Below are positions 33,152-42,593 of a stretch of 49,139 nucleotides of DNA, in pieces; within the stretch, counting starts at the first letter, position 1; each line of letters starts with the position of its first letter. Both the position numbers and the translations under genes were made by a program. The stretch covers positions 1 through 49,139 of the forward strand of contig CAJUJN010000029.1 in the NCBI GenBank assembly GCA_910586775.1, written 5' to 3'. The DNA comes from an uncultured Acetatifactor sp. (GTDB lineage Bacteria > Bacillota > Clostridia > Lachnospirales > Lachnospiraceae). The notes under the pieces are model-generated. The model ran no database searches. It was not told the DNA's origin and worked only from the letters and a program-made list of their open reading frames with translations.

Positions 33152-34822
33152 CTTGTATTGCTCATTTACCTCAGCAATAATGGTGTCATAGCCGTTATCT
33201 CTGATGCGCTGAAGCTCTGCTTCGAAAGCCGCCTTGTCAATTGCGCCGCAGATATACTGTGTTCTTGCCGCAGTAGCTGCCTCGTCCAGGGCAGCGCCCT
33301 CACTGCTGTATGTGGAGGAGTTCACCAGGTAGGACAGAGCCGGATTCATCACTGCATAAGGAAGGGCTGCAGCATAAGCTTCGTTCTGTGCCTGATCATA
33401 TTTGTCGATCTGAAGAGGAACTCTTGAATTGGCTTCCTCTGTGGTAGGCAGGAAAGGAAGCAGCTGGTTCAGTCCCAGGTAGTTCTGCGCCAGAACCTTG
33501 CCGTCTTCGGTATTGTCGGTATCCACCAGTTTGCCGTCCACCATGTCATAGTTGATGCCTTCCAGGCCGTACTGGGTCAGGATCAGCATCTCGGGATCGT
33601 TCAGCTTATCCAACAGGGTCAGAGCCGCTTCAATCTTCTCCGGGGTATCCAGAGTAGTAGCGGACAGAGTGAAATATCCTGCATAGCCTGCAGTTGCAAG
33701 AGTACGTCCGTTCACTGCTCCGTACAGGGTCATATGGGCAGGTTCCTCCGGATTGACTACGGAAGGAGTAAATGTTGCGTCATCCTCAAAATACTTCCAG
33801 ATGCGCTTTCCGGAATCCAGCACGTCGATAAATACGCCGTTTTCACCCTTCTTGCACCCGTCAGACCAGTTGTCGGTAGGTCTGGTGTGCCAGTCTGCAG
33901 GCATCAGGCCCTCGTCATACAGGCTCTTAATGTAATCAACAGCTTCCATGTACTCGGGCTGCATCCACACGGGAACCAGCTGTCCGTCAACCTCTGCCCA
34001 GCCGTTGCCGCAGCCGAACCAGGTCTGGATAATATCGAAAGGTCCTGTATGCTTGGTCATTTCCATACCGATGGTATCATCCACGCCGTTTCCGTCAGGG
34101 TCACCGTAAGTAAAAGCTTTCAGCATCTCCTTGACCGCTTCGGGCGTGTTGGGCTCGGTAAGGTTGTACTCATCCTTCAGCTTCTCGAACCAGTCGGTAC
34201 GATAGCTTAAACCGTTACGCCCTACTACACGGGTTCTGGGAATGGCGATCAGCTTGCCGTCTACAGTCAGGTTAGCCGCCACTTCCTCGGACATACCGGA
34301 CAGGTTGGGATACTTTGCGCTGTCCTTAACATACTCGGTCAGATCCACGAATGCTCCCTGCTTTGCCGCATCCACTACGTTAGCAGTGATTGTGCCGCCC
34401 CAGGTGATAATATTGGGCATGGTGCCGGGATTGGTCAGATACAGGGCGTTCTTGTCTGCCAGGGCATCATTTGCCACCCAGGTCAGCTCTACGTTTACAT
34501 TCGTGTAATCCCTTACCTGATTCAGGATCTGCTCCGCGTACTCACCCACATTGTTGCTTCCGGCGTTTATGTCGATGACGCTGAAGCTGATGGTCTGACG
34601 CTCTCCGGATGCCTGCTCGCCGCCTGCTTCCCCGCTGCTCTCTTCTCCGCCTGCTTCTGCGCTGCTGCCCTCATCGGAGCTGCCCGCATCAGAACTGCCT
34701 GTCTCACTGGAATTTCCTGCGGAACTGCTTTCGCTGTCACCGTTGCCGCAGGCCGCAAGACCCAGGGTCATAACAGATGCCAGTGCAAGTGCCAAAACTT
34801 TGTTCAAACTTTTTCTTTTCAT
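33140..34822 (-). CDS. Extracellular solute-binding lipoprotein of a sugar ABC importer
   Basis: 560 aa with a basic N-terminus, hydrophobic stretch and lipobox LGLAAC (lipidated Cys25). A serine/glycine/glutamate-rich linker (about residues 26-68) and a family 1 type binding domain follow (EMTKHTGPFDIIQTWFGCGNGW, DWHTRPTDNWSDGCKKGENGVF). Such LplA-like proteins bind oligosaccharides outside the cell and deliver them to the two permeases encoded just upstream. Genomic context (PL11 lyase, AraC sensor) points to rhamnogalacturonan fragments. AAGGAGG lies 5 bases before ATG 34822. No ATPase gene is present; these importers usually share a general MsmX-like ATPase encoded elsewhere. Confidence 0.92.
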   Translation of the reverse strand: MKRKSLNKVLALALASVMTLGLAACGNGDSESSSAGNSSETGSSDAGSSDEGSSAEAGGEESSGEAGGEQASGERQTISFSVIDINAGSNNVGEYAEQILNQVRDYTNVNVELTWVANDALADKNALYLTNPGTMPNIITWGGTITANVVDAAKQGAFVDLTEYVKDSAKYPNLSGMSEEVAANLTVDGKLIAIPRTRVVGRNGLSYRTDWFEKLKDEYNLTEPNTPEAVKEMLKAFTYGDPDGNGVDDTIGMEMTKHTGPFDIIQTWFGCGNGWAEVDGQLVPVWMQPEYMEAVDYIKSLYDEGLMPADWHTRPTDNWSDGCKKGENGVFIDVLDSGKRIWKYFEDDATFTPSVVNPEEPAHMTLYGAVNGRTLATAGYAGYFTLSATTLDTPEKIEAALTLLDKLNDPEMLILTQYGLEGINYDMVDGKLVDTDNTEDGKVLAQNYLGLNQLLPFLPTTEEANSRVPLQIDKYDQAQNEAYAAALPYAVMNPALSYLVNSSTYSSEGAALDEAATAARTQYICGAIDKAAFEAELQRIRDNGYDTIIAEVNEQYKANQ

Positions 34823-34988
34823 CTTTTCCTCCTTATAATGATGATTTATGATCACGGCGGACAGGTTTCACCCCGCCGCCGGAACCAGCTATATAATGTA
34901 ATAACTTTTTACTGCCTTGCGCCTTGTAACGAAATTCTCCTCAACGGATAAGAGATGTACCGCCCTGCAAGGCGCACAGAACTTCTTC

Positions 34989-35900
34989 TTATCCTTTGAC
35001 GGCTCCTACCATAACGCCCTTGGTAAAGTACTTCTGTACAAACGGATAGATGCAGAGGATGGGAACCGTAGCGATAACGGTACAGGCCATCTTCACCGCC
35101 TTGTCAGGGGGCGCTCCGCTGGCATCATAGAAATCCATCACCGCATCAGAGAAGGATGAGGACAGCAGTATGATAGAGCGCAGCTGAATCTGAATCGGGA
35201 ACTTCTCCGCTGTCTGCAGGTAGATCATGGCATTAAAATAATCATTCCAGAATCCTACGCCGTAAAACAGGGAAATCGATGCAATTACCGGCTTGGACAG
35301 CGGCAGCGCAACCCTTGTAAAAATCTGCAGGTCGTTGGCCCCGTCCATATAGGAAGCCTCGTCCAGTTCCACCGGCAGCCCCGTGAAAAATTTCTTGATG
35401 ATAACCATATTAAACGGATTGATCAGGGCCGGCAGCACCAGCGCCCAGTATGTATCATACAGGCCATAGGCATTGATCACCATATAGGAAGGGATCATAC
35501 CGCCGGAAAACAGCATGGTCACGATCACCAGGTTCATGATCCAGTTCCTGCCCCGGAAATGGCCTTTGGAAAGGGGATATGCGAAACTCAGCGAAAACAG
35601 CATACACATCACCGTTCCCAGAATGGTCAGAACAATGGAGTTCCTCAAACCTCTCAAAATATTGGCGGTACGGATAGCATACTGATATGCATTCAGGGAA
35701 AACTCCGTAGGAATGATAAAAAATGCCTTCTCCGTCAGCTCCTTCTCCGTTGCGAAGGAACCTGCCACAACATAGAGGAAGGGCAGAACGGTACTCAACG
35801 CAATCAGTCCCAATGCAGCATAGATGATCACATCCACAATTCTGTCGCCGGTGCTCTTCTTCACCCTGGCGCCTTCTTTTACTACATGCTCCTTAGCCAT
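34989..35900 (-). CDS. Sugar ABC importer permease, LplC/MalG type
   Basis: 303 aa with six predicted membrane segments. The cytoplasmic EAA loop reads ELDEASYMDGANDLQIFTRVALPLSKPV, which docks the ATPase. The C-terminus ends FVQKYFTKGVMVGAVKG, characteristic of the LplC/YtcP branch. AGAAAGGGGGAGG lies just upstream of the ATG. It lies 15 bp after the LplB-type permease and about 166 bp before the binding protein, consistent with a single operon. Confidence 0.93.
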   Translation of the reverse strand: MAKEHVVKEGARVKKSTGDRIVDVIIYAALGLIALSTVLPFLYVVAGSFATEKELTEKAFFIIPTEFSLNAYQYAIRTANILRGLRNSIVLTILGTVMCMLFSLSFAYPLSKGHFRGRNWIMNLVIVTMLFSGGMIPSYMVINAYGLYDTYWALVLPALINPFNMVIIKKFFTGLPVELDEASYMDGANDLQIFTRVALPLSKPVIASISLFYGVGFWNDYFNAMIYLQTAEKFPIQIQLRSIILLSSSFSDAVMDFYDASGAPPDKAVKMACTVIATVPILCIYPFVQKYFTKGVMVGAVKG

Positions 35901-35915
35901 TGTGCCTCCCCCTTT

Positions 35916-36887
35916 CTAATATATACCGCTCTCGCCGCAGGCCTTGGCCACACGGTCCGAGATCACTACCAGTATCATGCCGACTACGGATTTAAACATA
36001 CCTGCCGCCGCGGAGAAGGAATACTGCCCCTGACGGATACCTCTCATGTAGATATATGTATCAAACACCTCTGCCCTGGCCACATTCAGGTCGTTTCTCA
36101 TCAGGAAGATCTGCTCATAGCCTGTGTTCAGAATGCCGCCTACTCTCAGAATGAACATCATCACGATGGTGCCCCGGATGGCAGGCAGGGTAATATGCCA
36201 CATCAGTCTCCAGCGCCCTGCGCCGTCCACTCTGGCCGCCTCATACAGTTCCTGGTCCACACCTGCCAGAGCTGCCAGGAATACGATGGTGCCGTATCCG
36301 GTCTCTCTCCAGATATCCTGCCCTACAATCAACCCCCAGAAAGTAGAGCTCTTGGAAAGCACATCCCATGTGCTGCCCGTGATATTCTTAATAATAATGT
36401 TGATGATACCGTCAGACACATTAAACAGCTGATATGTCAGACTGGCCACGATAACCCAGGATACGAAGTGGGGAATATAGACCAGTGTCTGAACTACCCT
36501 CTTATACCCGCTGTGCCGTACCTCATTTAAGAACAGGGATAAAATGATGGGTGCCGGGAAATACAGCACCAGCTGCAGCAGGCTGATTCCCAATGTATTC
36601 ATCAGCAGCTTGGAAAAATCATTGCCCGTGAAGAACTTCGTAAACTGATCGAATCCGCACCAGGGACTTCCCCACATGCCCTGAAAGGGACTGTACTCTT
36701 TAAAAGCGATTACCAGACCTCCCATTGGAACATACCGGAACAGAATGAAATACAATGCCCCCGGCAGCAAAAGGAAATACAGCCACTTGTGCTGGATCAT
36801 GTACTGAAGCGTACTCATCTTCTGCACCCGCATGGTCCGTCCGTCTTCAAGCGTGATGTACCCTTTCTTCATTTTTGTTTTTGCCAT
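35916..36887 (-). CDS. Sugar ABC importer permease, LplB type
   Basis: 323 aa with six membrane segments and the EAA loop LYEAARVDGAGRWRLMWHITLPAIRG. Features such as FRYVPMGGLVIAFKEYSPFQG near the first segment and the ending VVISDRVAKACGESGIY place it in the LplB branch of CUT1 permeases. AAAGGTGG lies 6 bases before the ATG. First gene of the importer operon; a promoter must lie in 36888-37084 but no single convincing -35/-10 pair could be chosen. Confidence 0.93.
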   Translation of the reverse strand: MAKTKMKKGYITLEDGRTMRVQKMSTLQYMIQHKWLYFLLLPGALYFILFRYVPMGGLVIAFKEYSPFQGMWGSPWCGFDQFTKFFTGNDFSKLLMNTLGISLLQLVLYFPAPIILSLFLNEVRHSGYKRVVQTLVYIPHFVSWVIVASLTYQLFNVSDGIINIIIKNITGSTWDVLSKSSTFWGLIVGQDIWRETGYGTIVFLAALAGVDQELYEAARVDGAGRWRLMWHITLPAIRGTIVMMFILRVGGILNTGYEQIFLMRNDLNVARAEVFDTYIYMRGIRQGQYSFSAAAGMFKSVVGMILVVISDRVAKACGESGIY

Positions 36888-37084
36888 ACCAATCCACCTT
36901 TCTCAAAGAATATAAAGCATTCTTTTGATTTGTATTCGTTCCGCTTTCGGCATTTTGTCGATTTTCAATGTCGTTTGCGCTTCCCGATAGTGCAATTTTA
37001 TTACCAAAAACAGATTACGTCTATAATCACTTTCTTTTATTTCATTTCAGACCCCCATGTTTTGTTGCTTTTACCTATTTGTAA

Positions 37085-37143
37085 ACAAAAATAATCATTT
37101 TCTTTTCCGAAAATAAACAGAAAAAGAAAATGATTATTTTTGT
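37085..37143. terminator. 22-bp perfect AT-rich inverted repeat between the regulator and importer genes
   Basis: Arms at 37085-37106 and 37122-37143 are perfectly complementary around a 15-base loop. It lies between the AraC regulator stop (37261) and the importer operon. On the minus strand the arm ends in TTTTTG, so it may terminate the regulator transcript; it could also be an operator for the adjacent regulator. The rest of 36888-37260 shows no gene. Confidence 0.65.
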
Positions 37144-37260
37144 GTAAACTCTTATAAAATCTGCATTTCTTTCATTAAGGCCGGCTTGTCTTGTCTATGG
37201 CTGTTTTGTGCATATTGCCCAAAATACAGGATGAGCTTCTCCCTGACAGTATTTCCCTGC

Positions 37261-39672
37261 TCAATACAGTTTCCGGAATTTCCCCGGCGTCACACCGGTG
37301 CTCTTGCTGAAAAAGCGTATAAAATTCTGGGCATTGGTATAGTTCAGTTTTGCGGCAATCTCCGCTACCGACAGATCTGTCTGCAGCAGCAGATGGGTGG
37401 CCTCCTCCAGCTTGTACTCCTCCAGGTAATCGCTGAAGGATTTCCCCTTTTCCATTTTGAGAACCTTCCATATATATGTAGGATGTACCCCAAGGGCATC
37501 CGCGCATTCCGACAGGGTGATATTGCCCTTGCTCTCCCGGATCTGCCGCTCAATCTCCTGCATCATGGAATAGGAATTGTTCTCCAGAAGGACTGTTCTG
37601 GCCTGCAGAATGGGATCAATCAGCAGATACTTCATCTGGCGCCGCGCCCTGGCAGGCTCTATTACCACAAGCATTTCATCATAAATCTGCTTCAGCCCGT
37701 TGGGATAGAGTTTATCGATATCCAGCTTCGTATCAATCCCCGCCAGGAGAATGGCATTCACCATGCGCAGAATGTAGACCATGGCTTTCTCATGGGAATC
37801 CTCCTCCCTCAGTTTCTGGCAGAATTCATCCACCAGTTTATAGCACTGCTCCTTGTCCATGGCTCTGATGGAATTCTGTATCTCCTTCTCGTACATCTGG
37901 TTATAGGCGCTGCTGCGCACGGTAGTGCTGGACAGGAAAAACCGGCAGTCCACTCTCCCTGCCTCTGATCCGTCACTTTCCGCCCCGCTTTCCGCCCTGT
38001 ACTCCACTGCCGGCAGTCTGCCGTCTCTCGTCAGCGCACTGACGCTCTCCCGGTAAGCCGCCCTGATATGATGATCGTTGGTATGGGTGGCGCTGACCCC
38101 CATCAGGATACGATATCCGTACCGTTCTTCCGAAAATTCCTGAATCCCGTCGTAGAATTTGGTGATCTTTTCCAACAGGATATCCTCGTCATCCTCTCCG
38201 AACAGCCCGAAGATGGCACATGAATTGTATACAATCGGCATCCAGGTCAATGATTTCAGAGCCTCCGGCAGCTCTTCCACAAGCTTCAGGCAGATGGCAT
38301 CTTCGTTCACATTGCTCTGGGCCTCATTCTCGTCCCGCAGATTCAGCACGATCACCGCAGATGCAAAATAAGTACATCTCCTCAGATGCAGCCCCTCGAA
38401 ATACTCACTCCACTCGTCCCCGGAACGCACTTCGCCCCTGATCAGACGCAGTTCAAACAGCTCTAACAGCTTCTCCTTCTGCTGGTCCATCACCGTCTCA
38501 AGCGCCTGTCTGTCATTTTTCATATCGGCAAACCTGTCTGCCAGGAATGTCAGCTCGTTTCCGGGAATTCTCTTCTCCTCCTCGGACACGCCCCGCACCA
38601 GTTTTCCCACAGGACGGTATATTGTGTAGGAAGTCATGAAGAAGCAGGTTATCACGATCACCAGTATGGACATCAGTATGACACCTGACAGACGAACCCC
38701 GGAGAACTGTCCCTGATTCATATCATAGTAAATATAATATTCCCACCCCAGAACGGAAGACCTGCCGGTGGATACCATATAGTTTGATGCCCCCCCTATT
38801 TTAACTTCCCGGCTTTTTTCCGTGCCTCTCTCTTTCTGCAGCTTCAGGCAGCTCTCCACAAGCCGTTCATCCGTGGCATAGATCGTTTTCCCTTCCGGGG
38901 CCAGAATCACCAGGCTCTCACAGTTGCCAAGCATCTGCTCGATCCACCTTTCCCAGGTGTTCATGTTGATATTGGTCATGAACAGAGCGCTTGGATTCGA
39001 CAGAAGATTGGAAAAGGTCATCACAAGACTGATGCCGTCCTCCCTGCTCTCGACTTTATACCGATAATTTGTAATCCGTTCCACGTATGTGGTTTCATCA
39101 TACAGCCAGTAGTTTTTATCCAGCGAGCCGCTGTTTCGCTCAAACAACTCATACAGGACATCGCTGTTTTCCACCTCATCCAGCGGGAACATGCCGATAC
39201 TGCTCAGCACCCACCCCGTGCGGAAATTCACGAAAAAGAAACTGCTGATATAATCCATAAATATCTTTTTGCCGGACATGATCTCCAGCGCCGCTGTATT
39301 TTCCTTATAATCCGAATAATGCAGGTCATTTTCCAGCACCCAGCTGAAATCATCTCCGTCCACAAAGGAAATGTAATACTGTTTTAAATTGTCCAGCCGC
39401 TCATCCACCTGTGCCGCCATCCGGGACACCGAGTGCTCGGCTTCCCGCCCCGCAGTCTCCCTGCACTGTCTCTGGTAGTCCAGATAAATGTACACTGCAA
39501 AGACGATGAGCATGATGCTCACCAGACCAAGGATGCACAGACATATGACATATTTATACGGCAGTTTGCCGATTCCTTCTTTTATCTTATCCCACAAATC
39601 ATCGTCTCCTGATCTCTGTTCCCGCGCCCCTTCGGAAAACACGTTTTCGAAAATACGTTCAAAAACGCTCAC
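37261..39672 (-). CDS. Membrane-bound AraC-family sensor-regulator of the pectin locus
   Basis: 803 aa. A first membrane segment (about residues 37-62), a large extracytoplasmic sensor domain and a second segment (about 308-332, VILMSILVIVITCFFMTSYTI) precede a long cytoplasmic region and a C-terminal AraC/XylS double helix-turn-helix (about 700-803, including LEEATHLLLQTDLSVAEIAAKLNYTNAQNFIRFFSKSTGVTPGKFRK). One-component regulators of this plan control polysaccharide-use loci in clostridia and sense sugars directly outside the cell. The start is a GTG without a clear ribosome-binding site, so the N-terminus is uncertain. It lies between the PL11 lyase and the importer genes, its likely targets. 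Confidence 0.87.
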   Translation of the reverse strand: MSVFERIFENVFSEGAREQRSGDDDLWDKIKEGIGKLPYKYVICLCILGLVSIMLIVFAVYIYLDYQRQCRETAGREAEHSVSRMAAQVDERLDNLKQYYISFVDGDDFSWVLENDLHYSDYKENTAALEIMSGKKIFMDYISSFFFVNFRTGWVLSSIGMFPLDEVENSDVLYELFERNSGSLDKNYWLYDETTYVERITNYRYKVESREDGISLVMTFSNLLSNPSALFMTNINMNTWERWIEQMLGNCESLVILAPEGKTIYATDERLVESCLKLQKERGTEKSREVKIGGASNYMVSTGRSSVLGWEYYIYYDMNQGQFSGVRLSGVILMSILVIVITCFFMTSYTIYRPVGKLVRGVSEEEKRIPGNELTFLADRFADMKNDRQALETVMDQQKEKLLELFELRLIRGEVRSGDEWSEYFEGLHLRRCTYFASAVIVLNLRDENEAQSNVNEDAICLKLVEELPEALKSLTWMPIVYNSCAIFGLFGEDDEDILLEKITKFYDGIQEFSEERYGYRILMGVSATHTNDHHIRAAYRESVSALTRDGRLPAVEYRAESGAESDGSEAGRVDCRFFLSSTTVRSSAYNQMYEKEIQNSIRAMDKEQCYKLVDEFCQKLREEDSHEKAMVYILRMVNAILLAGIDTKLDIDKLYPNGLKQIYDEMLVVIEPARARRQMKYLLIDPILQARTVLLENNSYSMMQEIERQIRESKGNITLSECADALGVHPTYIWKVLKMEKGKSFSDYLEEYKLEEATHLLLQTDLSVAEIAAKLNYTNAQNFIRFFSKSTGVTPGKFRKLY

Positions 39673-39772
39673 GCATTATGTGCCGCAGATATATTTTCCG
39701 GCAATTCCTAATCCGGACAAGCCAGAACCAGAATTATGCCATTCTGCACAAAATTTCTCAGTTAAGTGCTTA

Positions 39773-42328
39773 TCAATCCGCCAGTTCGGGCAATACATAT
39801 TTGAAATCCATGTCGCCGGCATAATAAAATTTCGTATAACAGGGCTGGTTATAGCAGTTATTCTGCCATGCCACGCCGCATCTGTACTGGGTGTCATGCA
39901 TCAGTGTAAACAGCTTGTGCCCTGTAATCTCCGTATTCATATAAATGCGGATGGCGGAATCGTCCTGCGTCCGCAGCAGCAGCTCTTCCCTGAAATCTCC
40001 GAAAATGTCCGCCACCAGGCAGGGATTCCCCTTGGTGCCGTTGTTGGTCATGGTTCCCTCCGGCTTCAGCATGATGCCGTGGATATTGTCATTGACCACA
40101 CCCGGCTGAACAGTCCCTATGTACTGAACCCCGTCCAGAATCTGGGTGGTCAGGTCTCCCGCCCAGCGGATGCTCTGATTGGTGCCCAGAAGAGGCGTCT
40201 CCAGTTTATTCCCTTTACAGTCGTATGTATCATTCACCCACACCTGGAGGCCTCTGATGTCCGGCTCAATCTTGCCGATCATGCATCTGCCCAGATCAAC
40301 AGTGGCATATTCTCCGAAAATCGCCTCCCCGGTCTCCGCATCCCGGAGCGCATAGCCGTAGGGAACCGCAGCGCCGCCCTCAAACACATTAAAGATTTCC
40401 AGTCCCGGGCGGTCCGGATCGATATTCGCCACATGCATGGCATCCCCGTGGCCGAACTTCGCCCTGACTCCGTCAGGCCTGGTTCCGTAACTGGAATACA
40501 GCAGGGAGCCGTCATGGTCAATGACAGCAGCCCCGTAAATAATTTCCATACAACCGTCTCCGTCCACATCGGCGGCGGCGAGGCTGTGGTTCCCCTGGCC
40601 TGCCAGAATCCCGTACACCGGGTCCTCCCCGCAGATATCGTGAATCGAATCATCCCGGAAAGGATTTGTCATGGGGACAAAGCCGCTGTCTACGGTAAAG
40701 ATCTCCCTGAATTTATTTTCAAAGAAATCGTAAGCCACGATTGTAGTCCTGGTATAATAGCCTCTGCAAATAATGAGACAGGGTCTCTCCCCGTCCAGAT
40801 ATGCCACACCCGACAGGAAACGGTCCACTCTGTTGCAGGGTTCAATCCGCTTCAGGGCATAGTCTCCCCACATCAGGCCGTCGTCCACCCGTCCCATTTT
40901 AAACGGAATGGTCTCCAGCTCTCTTCCGTCCCCCGCGAACATGGTCAGATACTCCGGTCCTTCATAGATAAATCCCTCAAATGCCTCCAGATGATTTTTC
41001 TCACTTCTGGAAGGGGCGTATTCCTTTATAAAAAAATCTGCCAAAGCGTATGCTTCTTCACGGTTCAGCGGATAATCATATTTATTCTCAATGCCGAAGC
41101 ATTCTTCCAGGGTTTTGGGCCAGCGTCCTTTCACCACTTCCGGATGCTCATGCCAGTGCAGAAAAGTTTCCGCCATATGCTCCCGGTAATCCTCCGCGGA
41201 GCATACGAAATTGCTCTCATGGGACACACCTGCCCGGATATCCTCCCGGGGCATGGATACAAAACACTCCTCCAGTATCCCGCCGTCGGCTTTATACCGG
41301 GTCATCTTCGTCCCCGGTGCCGTCTTCACCGCCATCTCCGCTTTGCCGTCACCATTGAAATCGTACACCATAAACTGAGTGTAATGGGCACCTGCACGGA
41401 TATTCACACCCATATCCAGACGCCACAGAAGCTGTCCGTCCAGCTTATAGCAGTCCAGATAACACTTCCCTGTATAGCCCTTGATGGAAACGTCGTGGGA
41501 ATTGGAGGGATCCCATTTCACGATGTATTCATACTCGCCGTCTCCGTCCACATCGCCTACGCTCATGTCATTGGCGTGGTATTCGTAGGCTTCTCCCGCA
41601 GGGGTGACACCGCCTTCGGGCTTTTGCAGAGGGATATCCCAGTAGGGATGCTGCCAGACGCCGACGCTGCCGTCCGATTTTGAAGCCGCTAATCCTCCGG
41701 TGCATCCTTCTGCTCCCTCTGTCTCTGGCACTTCGGCGCTGACTTCTGAGCTCGCTGCTTCCGGCTCTCCGGCACATTCTTCTAGTCCCGCCGTCTCCGG
41801 CACTTCGGTGCTGACTTCCACTCCCCCTCTGACCGGAACCACACGATATCTGTCCGTAATTTTCCCGTCCTTATCCAGATAATTTGTACTGTCTGTCACA
41901 AGGGCAATCCGCTCTTCTCCCCGATAGACGGAATAGTCAGTCCCCGTCAGGCCTGTATCGGAATAGCCGGACACCTCATCCCTGAACATTCTCCAGCTGA
42001 GGAAGATGCCTTTTGCCGCCGGAACAGCCACAAGGCCGCGGCCAAGCTTCTCCATCTGCTCCCGAAATACCTTCTTCACCGGTGTGCTAAGAACAGGACC
42101 CGCCTCTTTCTCCACGCCGCCCTCCACTGCCGCCACTTTCAGGTAATGGGGCACATGGCTTGCCTTATGCAGGGTATATTCCAGCTCCGCAGTCTCTGCC
42201 ATCAGCCGATAGCACATCTGCGGCGTATCCTTATCTGCCCAGTAAACGCGGTAGCTGTCTGCATTTTCAACCGCATCCCAGCCTATTGTGACAAAATCTT
42301 CTTCCAACAACTTTATCCTTAACTCCAC
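39773..42328 (-). CDS. Family PL11 rhamnogalacturonan lyase with N-terminal Fn3-like domain
   Basis: 851 aa. Residues 1-95 look like a fibronectin-III-like module. The PL11 propeller follows, with RGLVAVPAAKGIFLSWRMF, NDMSVGDVDGDGEYEYIVKWDPSNSHD and IRAGAHYTQFMVYDFNGDGKAEMAVKTAPGT. Several calcium-binding DxDxDG loops are visible (DVDGDG, DFNGDG, DVDGDG). The enzyme cleaves the rhamnogalacturonan-I backbone by beta-elimination. There is no signal peptide, so it probably acts inside the cell on imported fragments, as YesX-like exo-enzymes may, although export by another route cannot be excluded. GTG 42328 has GAGGAG 6-7 bases upstream. A repetitive 24-residue insert lies near residues 165-215. 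Confidence 0.9.
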   Translation of the reverse strand: MELRIKLLEEDFVTIGWDAVENADSYRVYWADKDTPQMCYRLMAETAELEYTLHKASHVPHYLKVAAVEGGVEKEAGPVLSTPVKKVFREQMEKLGRGLVAVPAAKGIFLSWRMFRDEVSGYSDTGLTGTDYSVYRGEERIALVTDSTNYLDKDGKITDRYRVVPVRGGVEVSTEVPETAGLEECAGEPEAASSEVSAEVPETEGAEGCTGGLAASKSDGSVGVWQHPYWDIPLQKPEGGVTPAGEAYEYHANDMSVGDVDGDGEYEYIVKWDPSNSHDVSIKGYTGKCYLDCYKLDGQLLWRLDMGVNIRAGAHYTQFMVYDFNGDGKAEMAVKTAPGTKMTRYKADGGILEECFVSMPREDIRAGVSHESNFVCSAEDYREHMAETFLHWHEHPEVVKGRWPKTLEECFGIENKYDYPLNREEAYALADFFIKEYAPSRSEKNHLEAFEGFIYEGPEYLTMFAGDGRELETIPFKMGRVDDGLMWGDYALKRIEPCNRVDRFLSGVAYLDGERPCLIICRGYYTRTTIVAYDFFENKFREIFTVDSGFVPMTNPFRDDSIHDICGEDPVYGILAGQGNHSLAAADVDGDGCMEIIYGAAVIDHDGSLLYSSYGTRPDGVRAKFGHGDAMHVANIDPDRPGLEIFNVFEGGAAVPYGYALRDAETGEAIFGEYATVDLGRCMIGKIEPDIRGLQVWVNDTYDCKGNKLETPLLGTNQSIRWAGDLTTQILDGVQYIGTVQPGVVNDNIHGIMLKPEGTMTNNGTKGNPCLVADIFGDFREELLLRTQDDSAIRIYMNTEITGHKLFTLMHDTQYRCGVAWQNNCYNQPCYTKFYYAGDMDFKYVLPELAD
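41700..41830. repeat. In-frame 72-bp imperfect repeat in the PL11 gene
   Basis: Two copies about 72 bp apart encode glutamate/valine/proline-rich units (VSTEVPETAG and VSAEVPETEG) between the N-terminal modules and the propeller. They probably form a flexible linker. Confidence 0.75.
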
Positions 42329-42497
42329 GGCTTTCTCCTCTTTTTCCGCCCCTTACAGGCTTATGCTCCTCACGCAGACCCCTGCTCCGGTCGCCGGCCT
42401 CAGATAAAATGCTCTGCTGCGCTTTCCTTATTAGATTACCACATTTCAGGCAAATTGTGAAGTCTTTTGGAAAGCTGCCACCTAAATTACTGCCTGC

Positions 42498-42542
42498 TGA
42501 ATTGCTGCTGAATTGCTGCTGAATTGCTGCTGAACTGCTGCC
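42498..42542. repeat. 11-bp tandem repeat, four copies
   Basis: GAATTGCTGCT is repeated three times and once more with changes, in the 265-base gap between the DUF1848 and PL11 genes. No gene is seen in this gap. Confidence 0.85.
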
Positions 42543-42593
42543 AACCAACTTACTGCCAGCGACATAAGCAAGAGCGCTCAGGCTGCACCACCT

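Noticed and set aside
39488..41683. A 731-codon open frame antisense to the PL11 gene, and similar long frames at 13163-14794, 23174-24580 and 25788-27314
   Set aside because: They lie opposite well-supported genes, lack ribosome-binding sites and family-like sequence, and are expected from G/C-rich third codon positions.
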